Positions 53,993-63,253 of a stretch of DNA of 64,000 nucleotides are shown here, one piece after another. The notes under the pieces were generated by a model. The model had not been told where the DNA came from and did no database searches. It worked only from the letters and a program-made list of their open reading frames with translations. The DNA comes from Massilia sp. R2A-15 (lineage in GTDB: Bacteria > Pseudomonadota > Gammaproteobacteria > Burkholderiales > Burkholderiaceae_D): contig NZ_CP131935.1 in NCBI RefSeq assembly GCF_030704305.1, forward strand, positions 3,348,001-3,412,000, given 5' to 3'. A program made the translations under genes and the position numbers. How positions within the stretch are numbered: position 1 is the first letter of the stretch; every line of letters begins with the position of its first letter.

Positions 53993-54222
53993 TGCTGCGC
54001 CTCGTCGTCGGTGGCGGTGGAATCGGCCTCGGGGGCGGGAATTTGCGCGATCAGTCCGGCGACGCGGCGCTTGGCCTCGTCGAGCAAGGCGGCGTAGTTC
54101 GCGTTCTCGGCGGTCAGCTGGGCGTTGGCGTGGCGCAAGCCGGCGTTTTCGCGGCGCAGCGCGGCCGTCATCTCGGCCAGCCGGTCGATTTTATCGGAGA
54201 GGTCTTGGAATTCGGAAATCAT
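53989..54222 (-). CDS. ZapB-like coiled-coil cell division protein (TIGR02449-type)
   Basis: A 77-residue protein that is almost wholly coiled coil: LSDKIDRLAEMTAALRRENA and ANAQLTAENANYAALLDEAK, with an acidic tail. Its position before zapA with an ATGA overlap, and the family pattern, fit the short ZapB-like proteins that act with ZapA at the septum. No signal or membrane segments. Confidence 0.85.
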   Translation of the reverse strand: MISEFQDLSDKIDRLAEMTAALRRENAGLRHANAQLTAENANYAALLDEAKRRVAGLIAQIPAPEADSTATDDEAQQ

Positions 54223-54348
54223 CCGTAACTATAGAACCCGGAACGAATTTCCGTCAACAGATTCAGTACGTTAGCGCCGACTTTTGATGCAGTTACTCCA
54301 TAGAACGCCGCAAATGCCAGTTTATTGCCCAATGTCCATGTCATCCAT

Positions 54349-54429
54349 GGGGTCTGGTCCGGCGGACCTGACCCCATGTTGGGTTTACGCCAACGTCAAA
54401 ATGGGGTCAGGTCCGGGGGACCAGACCCC
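54349..54429. repeat. Pair of GGGGTC-type palindromes upstream of groES
   Basis: 54349-54375 (GGGGTCTGGTCC/GGACCTGACCCC around GGC) and 54403-54429 (GGGGTCAGGTCC/GGACCAGACCCC around GGG). They lie in the 409-base gap between the zapB-like gene and groES, about 40 bases left of the heat-shock promoter. The remaining sequence of the gap left of 54349 shows nothing I recognise. Confidence 0.9.
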
Positions 54430-54467
54430 GAACCCAGCCGTTCATGTCACACGTTAAAAATAGCAGC

Positions 54468-54522
54468 TTGAAAACGCCCCCCATCGTCCCTATAATTAGC
54501 ACTCGTTAGTTGAGAGTGCTAA
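54468..54522 (+). promoter_or_regulatory. groESL promoter with CIRCE operator
   Basis: TTGAAA (54468-54473), a 17-base spacer and TATAAT (54491-54496) form a near-ideal sigma-70 promoter. The CIRCE element TTAGCACTC-N9-GAGTGCTAA at 54496-54522 is perfect and overlaps the -10 box and start site. HrcA should therefore repress the operon and release it on heat or misfolded-protein stress. Confidence 0.97.
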
Positions 54523-54631
54523 CAACCCTTTTCAGCCGCACCAGCTTCCCGGGGCGGCATCCCGCAGTACCGGATCGGTGGCCGGGTCTTCCGGCAAGCC
54601 ATTCAACCCATTGAAATTAAAGGAGTTTTAC

Positions 54632-54922
54632 ATGAACCTTCGCCCTTTGCACGATCGCGTCATCGTCAAGCGTCTCGACCAGGAAACCAAAACTGCCTCC
54701 GGCCTGATCATCCCTGATGCCGCCGCTGAAAAGCCGGACCAGGGCGAAATCCTCGCCATCGGCAACGGCAAGGTGCAGGACGACGGCAAGGTTCGTCCGC
54801 TGGAAGTGAAGGTCGGCGACCGCGTTCTGTTCGGCAAGTACTCGGGCCAGGCCGTCAAGGTCGATGGCGAAGAGCTGCTGGTCATGCGCGAAGAAGACAT
54901 CATGGCCGTACTGGTCAAGTAA
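54632..54922 (+). CDS. groES: Co-chaperonin GroES
   Basis: A 96-residue ring protein that caps GroEL. It starts [15 protein letters not shown], has the mobile loop around residues 17-34 ([14 protein letters not shown]) and ends [19 protein letters not shown] precedes ATG 54632 at good spacing. The 5' untranslated region holds CIRCE, and groEL begins 39 bases after its stop. Confidence 0.99.
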   Translation: MNLRPLHDRVIVKRLDQETKTASGLIIPDAAAEKPDQGEILAIGNGKVQDDGKVRPLEVKVGDRVLFGKYSGQAVKVDGEELLVMREEDIMAVLVK

Positions 54923-56611
<1,689 letters not shown>

Positions 56612-56654
56612 TTGCCGGCCCGGAGGCGCTTCGGCGCTTCCTGCCACGAACAAG

Positions 56655-56681
56655 ATGGGCGCCTTCGGGCGCCCATTTTTG
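56655..56681 (+). terminator. Terminator of groESL
   Basis: A perfect 9-bp stem ATGGGCGCC/GGCGCCCAT with a TTCG tetraloop followed by TTTTTG, 44 bases after the groEL stop. Confidence 0.96.
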
Positions 56682-56782
56682 TTTACGCGGCGGCGACAAA
56701 GGCGGCGGCAGGCCCGCCTCAATGAATGTTGCTGCGGAGCCACTGTTGGTTTAGTATGAAGCGATACAACAAGGGTTAACCC

Positions 56783-57316
56783 ATGCACAAACGAGACGCG
56801 CCGTCCAAAAAAATCCAGCTCACGGCCCTGGTACTGATCATCGCAGCGACCACCACGATCTTCGGGTGCCGCGAAAATACGACGCCGACCGCGCCGGCTT
56901 CAACGCCGGCCTCCGCGTCGGTTTCAGCGTCGGCTTCCGCGTCGGCTGACGCGTCGGCTGCCGCGGCGGCTACCGCGTCGACGCCGCTGGCGCGCGACAA
57001 GGAAAAAGCGATGAACGCCCTGATCGCGCTGCCCGAACTGAAAGCCTGGTTGCAGCAGATCGAGAAGAACTCCGGCGGGAAGGTGCACGGCGCGCTGGTC
57101 GAATACGATCCAACGCTAAGGGACATCAACGGCAAGCGCTACTTCCAGTTCAGCTTCGTGGAGAACGCCAGCGACGCCACGCGCCATTGGGAGAGCTTCC
57201 TCGTCGCCGAATCGGGCGACCAGATCCTGGTGGAAGACGCCGCGACGAACAAGCCGCTGACGCTGGAGCAGTGGCGTCGTGCCAAGCATCCACTCGATCG
57301 CAAAAGCGCGAACTGA
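56783..57316 (+). CDS. Putative lipoprotein, unknown
   Basis: A 177-residue protein. A basic N-terminus and hydrophobic helix end in TTTIFGC, a plausible lipobox (Cys29). A 40-residue Ala/Ser/Thr-rich spacer (ASASVSASASASADASAA) leads to a compact domain LPELKAWLQQIEKNSGGKVHGALVEYDP ... YFQFSFVENASDATRHWESFLVAESGDQILVED, identifiable by its FVENASDATRHWESFLV segment. I recognise no named family. GNAT and beta-lactamase-like genes follow closely, possibly as one transcript. Confidence 0.65.
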   Translation: MHKRDAPSKKIQLTALVLIIAATTTIFGCRENTTPTAPASTPASASVSASASASADASAAAAATASTPLARDKEKAMNALIALPELKAWLQQIEKNSGGKVHGALVEYDPTLRDINGKRYFQFSFVENASDATRHWESFLVAESGDQILVEDAATNKPLTLEQWRRAKHPLDRKSAN

Positions 57317-57321
57317 AAACC

Positions 57322-57747
57322 ATGAGCGACTACAAGGTCACACTGGAGGCCGAGCCGAATCCTGCGGACATGCAGGCTTTGGTAAAGGGCCTGACCGCCT
57401 TCAATGCCTCGCAAACGAATGGCGATAATCCGGACTACCTGCTGGCGACCGTGCGCGACGGCGAAGGCAATCTGATTGGCGGCCTGCTGGGCGCGACCTA
57501 TCTCGGCTGGCTGACGATCCAGATCGTGTGGCTGGACGAGCCGGCGCGCGGACACGGCCACGGCACCGCGTTGCTGGAAATCGCCGAACGTGAAGCCGTG
57601 CGCCGCGGCTGCCCCCGCGCGTTCGTCGAAACCCTCAGCTTCCAGGCGCTGCCGTTTTATGAGAAGTGCGGCTACACGGTGTTCAGCCGCCTGCCCGACT
57701 TCCCTCCCGGCGGCGCGCGCTACACGCTGACCAAGCAGCTGTCCTGA
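57322..57747 (+). CDS. GNAT-family N-acetyltransferase
   Basis: A 141-residue acetyltransferase. The CoA-binding segment is VWLDEPARGHGHGTALLEIAEREAVRRGC (the R/Q-x-x-G-x-G/A motif reads ARGHGHG), with YEKCGYTVFSRLPDFPPGG near the end, as in the YhhY/ElaA-like small GNAT proteins. The acceptor is unknown. ATG 57322 is five bases after the previous stop, and its own stop overlaps the next start (TGATG), so translation of the beta-lactamase-like gene is coupled to it. Confidence 0.85.
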   Translation: MSDYKVTLEAEPNPADMQALVKGLTAFNASQTNGDNPDYLLATVRDGEGNLIGGLLGATYLGWLTIQIVWLDEPARGHGHGTALLEIAEREAVRRGCPRAFVETLSFQALPFYEKCGYTVFSRLPDFPPGGARYTLTKQLS

Positions 57748-58559
57748 TGAAATCGAAGCTCGTAAAAATCGCCCTTCTCGGCGCGGCCCTCGCGTCCTTT
57801 TCCGCGCATGCAAAGGTCGTCTGCACCGTCATCGCCGACGCCCACACCGGATCGGTCGTAATGGAGCAAGGCGATTGCCGCACGCGCGTCACGCCCGCTT
57901 CCACATTCAAGATCGCGATCAGCCTGATGGGCTACGACGCCGGCTTCCTGAAGGACGGTCACGCGCCCACGCTGCCGTACAGGAAGGGCGATGTCGACTG
58001 GGGCGGCGAAAACTGGCGCCAGCCGACCGACCCGGCGCGCTGGATGGAGTATTCGGTGGTGTGGTATTCGCAGCGGGTCACGCACGCGATGGGCGCGCAG
58101 CGGTTTCAGAAATATGCGCGAGACTTCGGCTACGGAAACGCCGACGTATTGGGCGATGCGGGCCAGGACAATGGACTGGATCGATCGTGGATTGCGTCGT
58201 CGCTGAAGATATCGCCGGTCGAACAGGTCGGATTCCTGCGCAAGCTGGTGCGGCGCGAACTGCCGGTGCACGCGCGTGCGTTCGAAATGACCAACCGGAT
58301 CGTCGTGGTCAACGACCTGCCGAACGGCTGGCAGGTTCATGGCAAGACCGGCAGCGCGACGCCGAAGCCGCCGGCAGCCAACGCCGGACATGCGGTGGGA
58401 TGGTTCGTCGGATGGATGACCAAGGGCGATCGCACGCTGGTGTTCGCCCGCCTGACGCGCGATGAGGGGCCGACGGAAGGCGCTGCCGGCATCCGCGCGC
58501 GCGAAGCGTTTTTGAAAGAAGCCCCGGCCCTGCTAGGGGGTCTGGTCCCGCGGACCTGA
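57747..58559 (+). CDS. Class D (OXA-type) beta-lactamase-like protein
   Basis: A 270-residue periplasmic serine hydrolase. After a signal peptide (ending FSAHA), the active-site serine motif is PASTFKIAISL (Ser-x-x-Lys). The OXA motif YGN is present in DFGYGNADV and the KTG motif in VHGKTGSATPK. VGWFVGWMTKGDRTLVFA matches the closing strands. The second OXA motif (SxV) reads YSVVWYSQRV, so S-V-V precedes W. These features suggest penicillin or carbapenem hydrolysis or a close penicillin-binding role; activity needs testing. The last residues GGLVPRT and the stop codon come from a GGGGTC repeat. Confidence 0.88.
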   Translation: MKSKLVKIALLGAALASFSAHAKVVCTVIADAHTGSVVMEQGDCRTRVTPASTFKIAISLMGYDAGFLKDGHAPTLPYRKGDVDWGGENWRQPTDPARWMEYSVVWYSQRVTHAMGAQRFQKYARDFGYGNADVLGDAGQDNGLDRSWIASSLKISPVEQVGFLRKLVRRELPVHARAFEMTNRIVVVNDLPNGWQVHGKTGSATPKPPAANAGHAVGWFVGWMTKGDRTLVFARLTRDEGPTEGAAGIRAREAFLKEAPALLGGLVPRT

Positions 58560-58617
58560 CCCCATCTTGGATCCAGTTCAAAAACAAAATGGGGTCAGGT
58601 CCGCAGGACCAGACCCC
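58537..58617. repeat. Pair of GGGGTC palindromes overlapping a gene end
   Basis: 58537-58563 (GGGGTCTGGTCC/GGACCTGACCCC around CGC) covers the last seven codons and the stop of the beta-lactamase-like gene. 58591-58617 is the second, GGGGTCAGGTCC/GGACCAGACCCC. They lie left of the rearranged GntR gene. Confidence 0.9.
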
Positions 58618-58655
58618 GATGGAAGCATGCGCTAACGTACCGCGATCCCCGCCGG

Positions 58656-59411
58656 ATGCCGATTGGCGTCGCTCATATCCTCGGGCAGCAGGTTGCCGTC
58701 GTCGAGCGCCGCATCGGCCCGCGCGGTGTCCGGAAAGCGCTCCGGATACAAGTGGCGCTCCGCCACACCGAACTCGAACTGTGCGAGCGCTATGCCACCA
58801 GCCGGCATACGGTGCGCGCCGCGCTGCACGAATTGCAGCAGCTCGGGCTGGTGTCGCGCCGAAAAAATGTCGGAACGCGTGTGGAAGCGGCGGCGCCGAC
58901 CAACCAGTTCCGGCCCTCGATGGCGTCGGTCGACGACCTGGTGCAGTTCGGCAGCGCGCATATCCGGCGGGTGCAGGAGATCGAAGAGACAGCACTCGAT
59001 GGTGCGCTGGCGTCCGAACTGGGTTGCGAAAAGGGAGCGCGATGGCTGCGCATTTCCAGCCTGCGCATGAACGGTGCGAGCGACCGCTTGCCGGTCGGCT
59101 GGACCGATGTGTATGTGGATCCGGCCTACGCGGACCTGGCGGAGTTGATTCGCACCTCGCCGGGCGTGCTGGTAAGTACGCTGATCGAATCGCGCTACGG
59201 CCGGCGCATCGCGCAAATTAAGCAGGAGATCCGGGCGATGACCGTGCCCGCGCATCTCGCGCTGGCATTGCACGTCGAACCGGGGTCGCCTGCGCTGAAA
59301 ATCATCCGGTGGTATCTGGATGCCGCGGGACAGGTGTTCGAGATGTCGGTCAGCGTGCATCCGGCCGACCGGTTTGCGGTGTCGATGCAGCTGACGCGCT
59401 CGGACGTGTGA
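58656..59411 (+). pseudogene. GntR/HutC-family regulator with replaced N-terminus
   Basis: From about 58782 on the frame is a clear GntR-UTRA regulator. ELELCERYATSRHTVRAALHELQQLGLVSR is the second half of the winged helix (CERYATSRHTVRAAL recognition helix), and the UTRA ligand domain runs to the end (VHPADRFAVSMQL). The preceding 42 codons (MPIGVAHILGQQVAVV...) do not resemble the usual first helix with a SG-x-x-x-G-x-x-LP-x-E loop. On the opposite strand the same DNA reads FGVAERHLYPERFPDTARAD and ends in a proper stop at 58632, like the tail of another gene. It looks like a junction that joined a truncated regulator to a foreign gene end. Confidence 0.6.
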
Positions 59412-59424
59412 CCAGCCAATAACC

Positions 59425-59537
59425 CGTCGTACCTGCGAAGGCAGGTACCCATACTGAGCATGATGGAACTGGAAGGCGAATTCATCATAGGTACCTTCCT
59501 TCGCAGGTAGTCGTTTCCGCCAGTGGCGGGAACGACT
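59425..59537. repeat. Nested inverted repeat plus adjoining hairpin
   Basis: 59425-59513 is a copy of the long inverted repeat: ends CGTCGTACC/GGTAGTCG, inner hairpin ACCTGC-GAAG-GCAGGT and a diverged partner. It is followed by a hairpin with arms TAGTCGTT and AACGACTA around CCGCCAGTGGCGG (59508-59537). It separates the convergent GntR-like and glk-hexR genes and probably serves as a terminator. Confidence 0.85.
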
Positions 59538-59543
59538 ACCTTT

Positions 59544-61376
59544 TCAGCTATCCAGGTGCGAAATCAGCGTGCGTCGCGGGTCGTCCGCATGCGCGTCGAT
59601 CGAGATCCCCACCGACATGATGTCGATCAGCAGCAACTGCAAAATCCGCGAAATCATCGACAGGAAGGTGGTGCTGTCCTCGGCGTGGTCGACCGCCAGG
59701 CACACACTGGCCTTCTTCGCCAGCGGCGAGCTGCTGGCGGTGATGGCGATGACGTCGGCGCCCGCCGCGCGCGCGGCATCCACTGCCGCCAGCAGCTCCG
59801 GCATATTGCCCGAATTCGAAATCGCAATCACCACGTCGCCCGGCTTGAGCAGCTCCGCGGCCAGCGCGAACAAATGCGAGTCGCCATACGACGACGTGGG
59901 AATCCGAAAGCGGAAGAACTTGTGCTGGCCGTCCAGCGCCACCACGCGCGAGTTCCCCAAGGCGTAAAACTCGATCCGCCTGGCGCGGCTCACCAGTTCG
60001 ATCGCGCGGTCGATCGAACGCACGTCAAGCTGGTCGCGGAACCTGAGGATCGCCGACACCGTGTTGTCGATCACCTTGGCCGACAGATCGTGCGTGCTGT
60101 CGCTGTTGCGCACCTGGCTGTGGCGCACGGGAATGGCGCCGGTCAGGCTGCCGGCGAACTTCAGCTTGAAGTCGGCCAGCCCGAGGAAGCCGAGCGAACG
60201 GCAGAACCGGATCACGGTCGGCTGGCTCACGTCGGCCAGGCGCGCGATCTCCGCGATCGGCTCGCCCAGCACAAGGCGCGGCTGCTCCAGCACCAGCGCG
60301 GCGACACGCTGTTCGGCCGGCGTCAGCTCGTGCTGCAGATGGCCGATCCGCTCCATCAGGGTATTGGCGCCGCTGCGTCCGCGCAAATGCTCGGACAGGA
60401 TGGTGGCCACGCCGAAGAACGCCGGGTTCGCAACCGTGATCACGTAAGTCGGAATCTCGGACAGGTAGCCGGTGAAGCGTCCTTTCGCCTCGAAGCGCGC
60501 GCGAAACGGCGAGGACGCGAACCACTCGCCCATACGCGGCACGATGCCGCCGCCGATGAAGATGCCGCCGAACGCGCCAAGCGTCACGGCCAGGTTGGCC
60601 GCGGCGCCGCCCAGCATGCCGCAGAAGCATTCGAGCACTTCGAGGCACAGCGCGTCGCCCTCTTCCAGCGCGCCGCCGATGATGGCCGCGGCGCTGCGCT
60701 GCTGCGCGCGCACGCCGTTGCGTTCGGCCAGCGCGCGGTAGATGATCTCCATGCCCGGCCCTGAAATCAGGCGCTCGTTCGATACGTGCGGCCACTCGCG
60801 CCACGCGTATTGAAGGATGGCGAACTCGCGCTCGTCGGCCGGCGCGAAGTTAACGTGCCCGCCTTCGCTGCCGAGCGTGACGAAGCCGTCGATGGTCGGG
60901 ATCGCGCCCGACACGCCCAACCCCGTTCCCGGCCCGAGCACGCCGACCACCGCGTTGGCCGCCGGCGAACCGCCGCCCACCTGCATCAGTTCATCGGATT
61001 TCAGGCTTGGCAGCGCCATCGCCAGCGCCGTGAAGTCGTTGACGATCAACAGCGTCTGCAGGCCCAGCTCGCGGCGCACCGCGTCGGTCGAGAACTGCCA
61101 GTCGATATTGGTCATGCGGACGTAGTCGCCGGTGACGGGATTGGCGACCGCCAGCGCGGCGTGATGCAGCTTCACGTCGCTGTGATCGGCCAGGTAGAAG
61201 CGCAACAGCGGAACGATGCCGTCGAAGTCCGCGCACTTTAGCACCCGCACCGAGCCGAACACACCCGGCGCGGTCTGCAGCGCGAAACGGGCGTGCGTCG
61301 CGCCGATATCGGCCAGCAGGCGCGGACCGTCGACAAACGCGCTGCGGCCGGCTTTTTCGCTGTCCTCGCCCGCCAT
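59544..61376 (-). CDS. Bifunctional glucokinase / HexR-type (RpiR) regulator fusion
   Basis: A 610-residue fusion. Residues 1-330 are glucokinase: phosphate loop LLADIGATHARFAL, DFTALAMALPSL, LGPGTGLGVSG and the SEGGHVNFAP glucose site. Residues 345-610 are a HexR/RpiR regulator with HTH VSQPTVIRFCRSLGFLGL and a SIS domain (FYALGNSRVVALDGQHKFFR; DVVIAISNSGNMPEL) that should bind a sugar phosphate such as KDPG. So one chain makes glucose 6-phosphate and senses its metabolites. The fusion is known in Burkholderiales. ATG 61376 overlaps the stop of the alpha-glucosidase gene (TAATG), placing both in one operon. Confidence 0.94.
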   Translation of the reverse strand: MAGEDSEKAGRSAFVDGPRLLADIGATHARFALQTAPGVFGSVRVLKCADFDGIVPLLRFYLADHSDVKLHHAALAVANPVTGDYVRMTNIDWQFSTDAVRRELGLQTLLIVNDFTALAMALPSLKSDELMQVGGGSPAANAVVGVLGPGTGLGVSGAIPTIDGFVTLGSEGGHVNFAPADEREFAILQYAWREWPHVSNERLISGPGMEIIYRALAERNGVRAQQRSAAAIIGGALEEGDALCLEVLECFCGMLGGAAANLAVTLGAFGGIFIGGGIVPRMGEWFASSPFRARFEAKGRFTGYLSEIPTYVITVANPAFFGVATILSEHLRGRSGANTLMERIGHLQHELTPAEQRVAALVLEQPRLVLGEPIAEIARLADVSQPTVIRFCRSLGFLGLADFKLKFAGSLTGAIPVRHSQVRNSDSTHDLSAKVIDNTVSAILRFRDQLDVRSIDRAIELVSRARRIEFYALGNSRVVALDGQHKFFRFRIPTSSYGDSHLFALAAELLKPGDVVIAISNSGNMPELLAAVDAARAAGADVIAITASSSPLAKKASVCLAVDHAEDSTTFLSMISRILQLLLIDIMSVGISIDAHADDPRRTLISHLDS

Positions 61377-62995
61377 TACGCGGCCAGGCCGAACCAGGCG
61401 CCGAACGGCGGCAGCGTCACCACGCCGTCTTGCGCGCTGCCCGGCAGGCCGTGGCCTTCCACGGAGCTGGCGCCCTTCGCCTCCGCCCAGTCGAATGTCA
61501 CCGGCTCGGCGCCGAGGTTGAAGATCGCCAGCATCGCGGGATGGCCGGCCAGGTCGCGGCGCAGTGCGAGGATCGGCTCGGGCGCGTCGAAGAAGACGAT
61601 CTCGCCGCGCGTGAGTTGCGGCTGGTTGCGGCGCCAGTGGATCAGGCGGCGCGCGGCGTTGAGCGCGGAATCGTCGTCCTTCTCCTGCACCGATTCGGCC
61701 GCGGCGATGTGCGCCGGATCGACCGGCAGCCACGGCTTGCCGGTAGTGAAGCCGGCGTTCGGCGCCTCGTTCGTCCACGGCATCGGGGTCCGGCAGCCGT
61801 CGCGACCCTTGAACTCCGGCCAGAAGGTGATGCCGTACGGGTCCTGCAGCAGTTCGTACGGCACGTCCGCTTCGGTCAGCGCCAGCTCGTCGCCCTGGTA
61901 CAGGCACGGCGTGCCTTTCAGCGCCAGCTGCATCGCCAGCACGACCTTGGCAAGCGCCGGCGTCGGATGTTCGCCGCCCCAGCGCGTCATCACGCGGATG
62001 CTGTCGTGGTTACCCACCGACCACGAGGCCCAGCCGCCCTTCACGCGCGCCTCGAACTCCTCGACTTGGGTGCGGATGTGCTTCGCCGAGAACTGCGGCG
62101 TGAGCAGGTTGAAGCTGTACGCCATGTGCAGCTTGTCGCCATCGGCGGTGTACTCCGCCATCACGCCGAGCGCGTCGTCGGCGCCCACTTCGCCGATCGC
62201 CACCGCGCCAAATTCGTTCAGCAGCGAACGGATGCGCTGCAGGTAAGGCACGTTTTCGGGGCGCGTCTTGTCGTACACGTGCGACTGCATCCCGTATGGA
62301 TTGACATCGGTGACGGTCGCGGTGTCGCGCGTGGTGGCGGCCGGATTGCTGCGCAGTTCCTGGTCGTGGAAGTGGAAGTTACAGGCGTCCATGCGCACGC
62401 CGTCCACGCCGCGCTCGAGCCAGAAGCGCAGGTTGTCCAGGTGCGCCTGCTGCACTTCCGGGTTGTGGAAGTTCATGTCGGGCTGGCTGGCAAGGAAGTT
62501 ATGCAGGTAGTACTGCTTGCGCCGGCTGTCCCACTGCCACGACGAGCCGCCGAACACTGACAGCCAGTTGTTCGGCGGGTTGCCGTCCGGGCGCGGATCG
62601 GCCCACACGTACCAGTCGGCCTTCGGGTTGTCGCGGCTCTTGCGGCTCTCCTCGAACCATGGATGCGCCTCCGCCGTATGCGACAGCACCTGGTCGATCA
62701 TGATCTTCAGGCCGACGCTGTGCGCCTTGGCGATCAGCTGGTCGAAGTCGGCCAGGGTGCCGAACAGCGGGTCGACGTCGCAGTAGTCCGACACGTCGTA
62801 GCCGAAGTCCTTCATGGGCGACTTGAAGAACGGCGAGATCCACACGATGTCCACGCCCAGGCCCGCGATGTAGTCCAGCTTCGCGGTGATGCCAGGAAGG
62901 TCACCGACGCCGTCGCCGTTCGTGTCGAGGAAACTGCGCGGATAAACCTGGTAGATGATGGCTTCGCGCCACCAAGGCGTGTCGGTGATGTTCAT
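61376..62995 (-). CDS. GH13 alpha-glucosidase
   Basis: A 539-residue cytoplasmic enzyme that releases glucose from maltose or isomaltose-type oligosaccharides. The N-terminal WWREAIIYQVYPRSFLDTNGDG is typical of GH13 oligo-1,6/alpha-glucosidases. The catalytic residues lie in GVDGVRMDACNFHFHD (nucleophile Asp), AIGEVGADDA (acid Glu) and SVGNHDSIRV (third Asp). There is no signal peptide. It supplies glucose to the glucokinase encoded downstream. ATG 62995 was chosen over a longer frame because the family starts within a few residues of DTPWWREA. Confidence 0.95.
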   Translation of the reverse strand: MNITDTPWWREAIIYQVYPRSFLDTNGDGVGDLPGITAKLDYIAGLGVDIVWISPFFKSPMKDFGYDVSDYCDVDPLFGTLADFDQLIAKAHSVGLKIMIDQVLSHTAEAHPWFEESRKSRDNPKADWYVWADPRPDGNPPNNWLSVFGGSSWQWDSRRKQYYLHNFLASQPDMNFHNPEVQQAHLDNLRFWLERGVDGVRMDACNFHFHDQELRSNPAATTRDTATVTDVNPYGMQSHVYDKTRPENVPYLQRIRSLLNEFGAVAIGEVGADDALGVMAEYTADGDKLHMAYSFNLLTPQFSAKHIRTQVEEFEARVKGGWASWSVGNHDSIRVMTRWGGEHPTPALAKVVLAMQLALKGTPCLYQGDELALTEADVPYELLQDPYGITFWPEFKGRDGCRTPMPWTNEAPNAGFTTGKPWLPVDPAHIAAAESVQEKDDDSALNAARRLIHWRRNQPQLTRGEIVFFDAPEPILALRRDLAGHPAMLAIFNLGAEPVTFDWAEAKGASSVEGHGLPGSAQDGVVTLPPFGAWFGLAA

Positions 62996-63020
62996 GGGTG
63001 TCCGGGGAAAGGTGTGGATT

Positions 63021-63035
63021 TGTACATAATATACA
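63021..63035. promoter_or_regulatory. TGTA-N7-TACA palindrome before the alpha-glucosidase gene
   Basis: TGTACATAATATACA, 26 bases upstream of the alpha-glucosidase start. Its outer arms and length equal those of HexR sites, but the inner bases differ, so it may be a second, weaker HexR site or an operator for another sugar regulator. Confidence 0.4.
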
Positions 63036-63142
63036 TCAGGATCGGGCTTTCCACAATTTGCCAACCGGTCGCTGAAAACCCATCAAATATGTGTAAATTC
63101 AAACAGTTACAGGATTTTTAGCGGCCTTTTCAGCCATCTTGT

Positions 63143-63157
63143 AGTAGTTAAACTACA
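63143..63157. promoter_or_regulatory. HexR-like operator
   Basis: AGTAGTTAAACTACA matches 14 of 15 positions of the HexR consensus TGTARTNNNAYTACA (only the first base differs). It is in the divergent region between the glucosidase-glk-hexR operon and the POT transporter, so the fusion's HexR half could regulate both. Consensus is from memory of the Shewanella/Pseudomonas literature. Confidence 0.65.
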
Positions 63158-63253
63158 TCGATTTCTTCACTAATTTCCGAGGCTGCATTTAGGAGTTGCC
63201 AGTATTGCAGCTTCATCTTAGTATCGCGTCTGGTCATTACGAGGGGATTACAT

